Positions 60,797 to 64,000 of a DNA stretch of 64,000 bases are shown in pieces (position 1 is the stretch's first letter; the number at the start of each line of letters is the position of its first letter). The translations under genes were made by a program, and so were the position numbers. Origin of the DNA: Verticillium longisporum (lineage: Eukaryota > Ascomycota > Sordariomycetes > Glomerellales > Plectosphaerellaceae); contig JAETXT010000001.1 in assembly GCA_019188255.1 (NCBI GenBank), positions 1,736,001 to 1,800,000 of the forward strand. The letters are read 5' to 3'. A model generated the notes under the pieces. That model did not search any database, was not told the DNA's origin, and saw only the letters and a list, made by a program, of their open reading frames with translations.

Positions 60797-62778
60797 ATGC
60801 AATTCACACCTCTACAGTCCCGTCTTGTAGCATCGCTAGGCGCATCCGTCATGTTGTTGCTGTTATACTTTTTGCTCTTATCACCTGGCTTCGCCCAGGC
60901 GCAACAACTTGCCGATGCGCCAGGCTTCTTTCTTGACGAGCGATACACAAGCGAAGACGATCTTGTCGCACCACTGGATGATACCAGCAAGCTCGACATC
61001 ACCTACAAAGCCGAGTTCCCCGCCTTCGATCGCAGTATTATTGGAAGGGCACCACCAGGGGTGACAGGCCTTCTGAACAATGTCAAGGAAAACCGAAATG
61101 TCAGACCCGGGACGACGCAACAGTTTGTCTTTGAGGCCAGTCGCATCTGGCCAGACGAAGTGGCGTCAAGGAGTACTGTAAAGACGAGGCACACGAGCAA
61201 CCTAACGCTTGCCAACGGGCCGCCTGTCGTCGACGATGACACATCTACCGAGGATGAGGGCGCAAGTGAGGACCTGGGTCTTCGTCGACGACAAGAACGC
61301 ATCAGGACGATCTACATATCGGCCACCACCTGCATCCAACCGCAGCGGAGTGGGAACAACACATCCATGGATCCGCCTCAGATCAGTCTATTCGTGTCAA
61401 CTTCCCTCGATAACCAGCTCCCGGGCGCCGACAAGCCAATGGTGAACCAGACGTACAGGGCATTCGATGAGGGAGCGGTGACGCTCAAGCTCAACGCTAC
61501 CGGTGATGTCTTCTTTGGCATCTCAGCTCCGACAAGCAATGAGGTTATGTTTGACGGCGAGTGGAACTTTGATGTAGCCGTCTCGACCGACGATTTCTAT
61601 CATTCCTATGGCAATAACCAGGGGGGGCTTCTTTGGGTGGATAGCGACTCCAGCGCTGCTCTGCTCATTACACCCAACATGACGGACAGCACCGACGCGG
61701 TCCAAATCCAAAAGATCATGGATGAGGGGCCGCAGTATGTCATGTTTGTGGAGAACGAGGATGGATGGAAAACAAGAGGCGTGCGTCATTCCATGTGCGG
61801 CCTCTCCAACTATGCGCAGATGGCGGCGAAAGCGGGCGGATCCTTCGGCGACAAGGCCACGACGGTCATGACGACGAGGGGACCTGGAGGCCTTCCGAAG
61901 CAGCAGTTCTACTTCAATGGGTTAAACGCGAGCTCTTCGTACAATGGCTATCTCGTATGGACGGGTTCGGAGAGCCTCAAGCGACAGACACCGAATCGCG
62001 CGGGAGGCGGAGGTCGGGTCTTTCAGAGCACGCAGTTCGAGACCAAGTCAGGTATGATGTGCTTCACTGGCTACGGCTCTCATCTCACTAACGATTCAAA
62101 GGCGATAATTGCAAAATCATCACTGATCTTACATTTTGCAACGAGACTGAATATGCGGTCCCAGCAAATGACCAGCGGTTCGACATCGCCGAGCTAGCTC
62201 GGTTCTATGACGATTATGCCAGGAAGATGTATGGCTACTTCGAGAGGCAGCTCGCGCAGGTTGCCTGCGAAGCTCCATCACACCAATTGTACTCCCTAGC
62301 TCGCGATTGTAGGGATTGCGAGGTAGCCTACAAGAAGTGGCTTTGCTCCATTACGATCCCTCGTTGCGAGGACATCTCGAGCACCAACGAATTCTCGTTC
62401 GTCCGGAATCTCAACCAGTCGTTTCCAAACGGCACCAAGGTTTCTGAAGAGATGGTTGCGCAATTTCCAGAGGTGGCGCACCTCAAGTCAAGAAATGATC
62501 GCATTGACGAGGAGGTAGCACCAGGACCATACCGCGAGATTCTCCCCTGCGAGGATCTCTGCTACGATCTTGTTCGCAATTGCCCTTCGTCGCTGGGCTT
62601 CAAGTGTCCACGACCGAGGCAGCACGTGTTCAACTCGAGCTACCAGATCCGCGGCGAAGGGCTGACGTGCAACTATCCTGGCTCGGTGCACAACCCGTCG
62701 GGCTCATCAGCCCCCGCGGTGTCCTGGCTGACGCTGTCGTTGCTCATGTTTGTTGCTTTTGGACGGACATCGGCCTGA
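60797..62778 (+). CDS. MID1: Mid1, stretch-activated calcium channel component
   Basis: Plasma/ER membrane glycoprotein that works with Cch1 in high-affinity calcium uptake. Exons 60797-62051 and 62102-62778 (GTATGA...AAAG; CTAAC branch) give 643 residues. The chosen Met 60797 starts a signal peptide (MQFTPLQSRLVASLGASVML, then a leucine-rich core ending AQAQQ); an in-frame Met at 60719 would put 26 residues ahead of it and is less likely. The protein has many N-glycosylation sites (NLT, NTS, NQT, NAT, NMT, NASS). A Cys-rich C-terminal half carries the family pattern: DNCKIITDLTFCNETEYAVP, RDCRDCEVAYKKWLCSITIPRC, YREILPCEDLCYDLVRNCPSSLGFKCP. A hydrophobic tail follows (SWLTLSLLMFVAF). No frame lesions. 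Confidence 0.93.
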
Positions 62779-63412
62779 TCTACCAGAGGTCAGAACTGTC
62801 ATTGGGGGTTTAATGATACGGTGGCCGTACGTAATGAAGTCGACGGGAATGGAAACGAAGGATTGTTGGTCTATGCATGGCTCTGGCGTCTTGGGATACT
62901 CGTTTGCATAAGAGGTTGCCACTTCTGCGCAAACTTCGCATATACTTAGATAGATTTGACGGTTCAATGAGGCAAGGCATGATGCCTTGTTCTTGTGCAA
63001 TATTGGGAAATCGCTTTTGTGAAGAACAAGGCACAGCCGACACGGCATGTAGCACTAATGATTTTGCTTCGACGCGAGAAGGAGGGCGCATTGTGGGACG
63101 CTTCACAGTGTTAGCAAATTGGTGCATCCGTCCAACGAAGTGCAATGGTATATTCATTTATATCGTACACCCAGAGTCAGTACCCATTTGCTACTCATAC
63201 ACCCTTCCCTGCATATCGAGCTTAAGACGCCCGCCATGGACCACTCTTCGATGATGCATTCAATATAGAGTGCGCATCATCTTTGCCTAGCTTTGGAGGC
63301 TCCACTAGGGTTCCCTCTTGCCCGAAGATATTTGCATGCTACAATACGATGGTCGCCGAACTGCTCGAACCCCTGGTTCAAGCCTCCGAGCGGGAGTTGC
63401 GCATTGCCATCA
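62779..63412. other. Convergent intergenic region, mid1/INA17-like
   Basis: About 630 bases of 3' UTR-type sequence between convergent stops. Nothing else recognised. Confidence 0.35.
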
Positions 63413-63768
63413 TCATTTCTTTTCCATCTGCTGTCCCTTTCTGAGCTCGTCTACTTGTGCCTCGAGGGTTTGGACCTCTTGCGTTCGCTCTGCCTTGATT
63501 TCATCCATCTCGAGTTTGGTCCACGCCAAGTAGGCGATTTGGTATGTCAGTGTCGCCATGAGGAGAACCTTCAGCGTCGGTCGCGTGAAAGTTTTGTAGA
63601 AGTTGGCCTGAGAGAGGATCATCAGTTGGCTGGGAGATGGAGGTGCGCGGAGGCAGGATCACATACCACAGCCGAAGGAGGCTTGTTGGCGGTCGCGTAG
63701 GATCTTGTCGCTGGTCTGAGGAGGATCCGGGAACAGCGCGCCCGCGCCATGGTCGTCACGGGCCTCAT
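63413..63768 (-). CDS. INA17-like mitochondrial inner-membrane assembly protein
   Basis: Small protein resembling Ina17, which helps assemble the F1Fo ATP synthase peripheral stalk. The last exon (63607-63413) reads ANFYKTFTRPTLKVLLMATLTYQIAYLAW, partly a membrane segment, then a charged coiled coil (KLEMDEIKAERTQEVQTLEAQ). The upstream exon ends at 63667 (GTG|GTATGT; acceptor CTCTCAG with CTGAT branch) with RSYATANKPPSAV, typical of a mitochondrial cleavage region. To connect it to an ATG the frame must change. From Met 63768 or 63750 (MARA...) one G of GGG near 63740 is surplus; removing it gives MARRCSRILLRPATRSYAT, a good presequence. The alternative is an extra intron from a Met at 63879 (GTGAGA...CTCAG), but that start would overlap the plus-strand gene. 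The family call rests on the membrane/coiled-coil block. Confidence 0.6.
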
Positions 63769-63877
63769 CAGTATGGTCGGGCTGTAGCGATGTATTGCGA
63801 CGATGTAACGCGAATCCGTTGGTGGTGAAGACGGTATTTGGTCGTCTCACGGTGGTGATCGCCGTAGCTCAACAGTC
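63769..63877. promoter_or_regulatory. Short bidirectional promoter
   Basis: Only about 110 bases lie between the likely starts of the INA17-like gene (-) and the plus-strand gene at 63878. If both starts are right, the core promoters overlap or share elements. Confidence 0.35.
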
Positions 63878-64000
63878 ATGGCGCCTCTCGGTCTCCATCG
63901 CCGCGCAAAGCCGATCTTTCAGGCTCGAGCTCTTGCCAGGTCCCTACATCAGCGCCTCAGAGAACCCTGGGAGCCTGTGGCGGTGCAAATCTCCCCCGCA
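63878..64000 (+). CDS. 5' end of a gene with mitochondrial-type presequence, truncated by window
   Basis: Open from ATG 63878 to the window edge: MAPLGLHRRAKPIFQ, ARALARSLHQRLREPWEPV and on to VQISPA. The first 35 residues are rich in Arg, Ala and Leu with no acidic residue until Glu, like a mitochondrial targeting sequence. Codon choice is fungal-like. The product cannot be named from this piece. Its divergent neighbour is also probably mitochondrial. Confidence 0.5.
   Translation, partial: MAPLGLHRRAKPIFQARALARSLHQRLREPWEPVAVQISPA

Overview
The window is nuclear DNA of a filamentous ascomycete (Pezizomycotina), most probably a Sordariomycete. The genes are split by short GT-AG introns of roughly 45-120 bp with CTAAC/CTGAC branch sites. 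Third codon positions are rich in C and G. The protein set is typically fungal (Xrn1, Ctk1, Spc3, glycogen synthase, ELO elongase, Cox6, aspartokinase, RFX factor, Yop1, Mid1), and a single dispersed 5S rRNA gene lies in intergenic DNA, as in Neurospora-like fungi. I cannot fix the genus by eye.

Layout. The left end carries the 5' part of a Hat2/Msi1-type WD40 gene (-), divergent from xrn1 (+). spc3 (-) and the CTD kinase ctk1 (-) follow. After about 5 kb without a clear gene come glycogen synthase (+), 4 kb with only weak small ORFs, and an F-box gene (+). The middle (24.9-42.5 kb) is nearly empty: one Ser-rich protein of unknown function (33.9-35.1 kb) and a 5S rRNA gene at 40.6 kb. From 42.5 kb the density rises: ELO elongase (-), cox6 (+), a chromodomain/HDA-complex-like protein (-), aspartokinase (-), RFX factor (-), yop1 (+), mid1 (+), a small INA17-like mitochondrial membrane protein (-), and at the right edge the first exon of a gene with a presequence-like N-terminus (+).

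The genes are housekeeping or regulatory and do not form a pathway cluster. I see no transposase, CRISPR array, biosynthetic cluster or virus-like gene.

The most striking property is damage to the reading frames of conserved genes. Glycogen synthase, elongase and cox6 each have a clear one-base loss at a short homopolymer. ctk1 and the 3' end of the chromodomain gene look the same, and the INA17-like gene seems to have one extra G. The chromodomain and RFX genes also carry an in-frame stop. Because so many unlinked conserved genes are hit, and mostly in homopolymers, I infer assembly/sequencing error rather than decay. The two nonsense codons do not fit that explanation and deserve separate checking. 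No candidate for a truly new biological system stands out. The best unexplained signals are the recurrent TACCTAGGTA-type intergenic motif, the two gene deserts, and the coding-like but unrecognised membrane ORFs at 20.4 and 21.4-21.8 kb.
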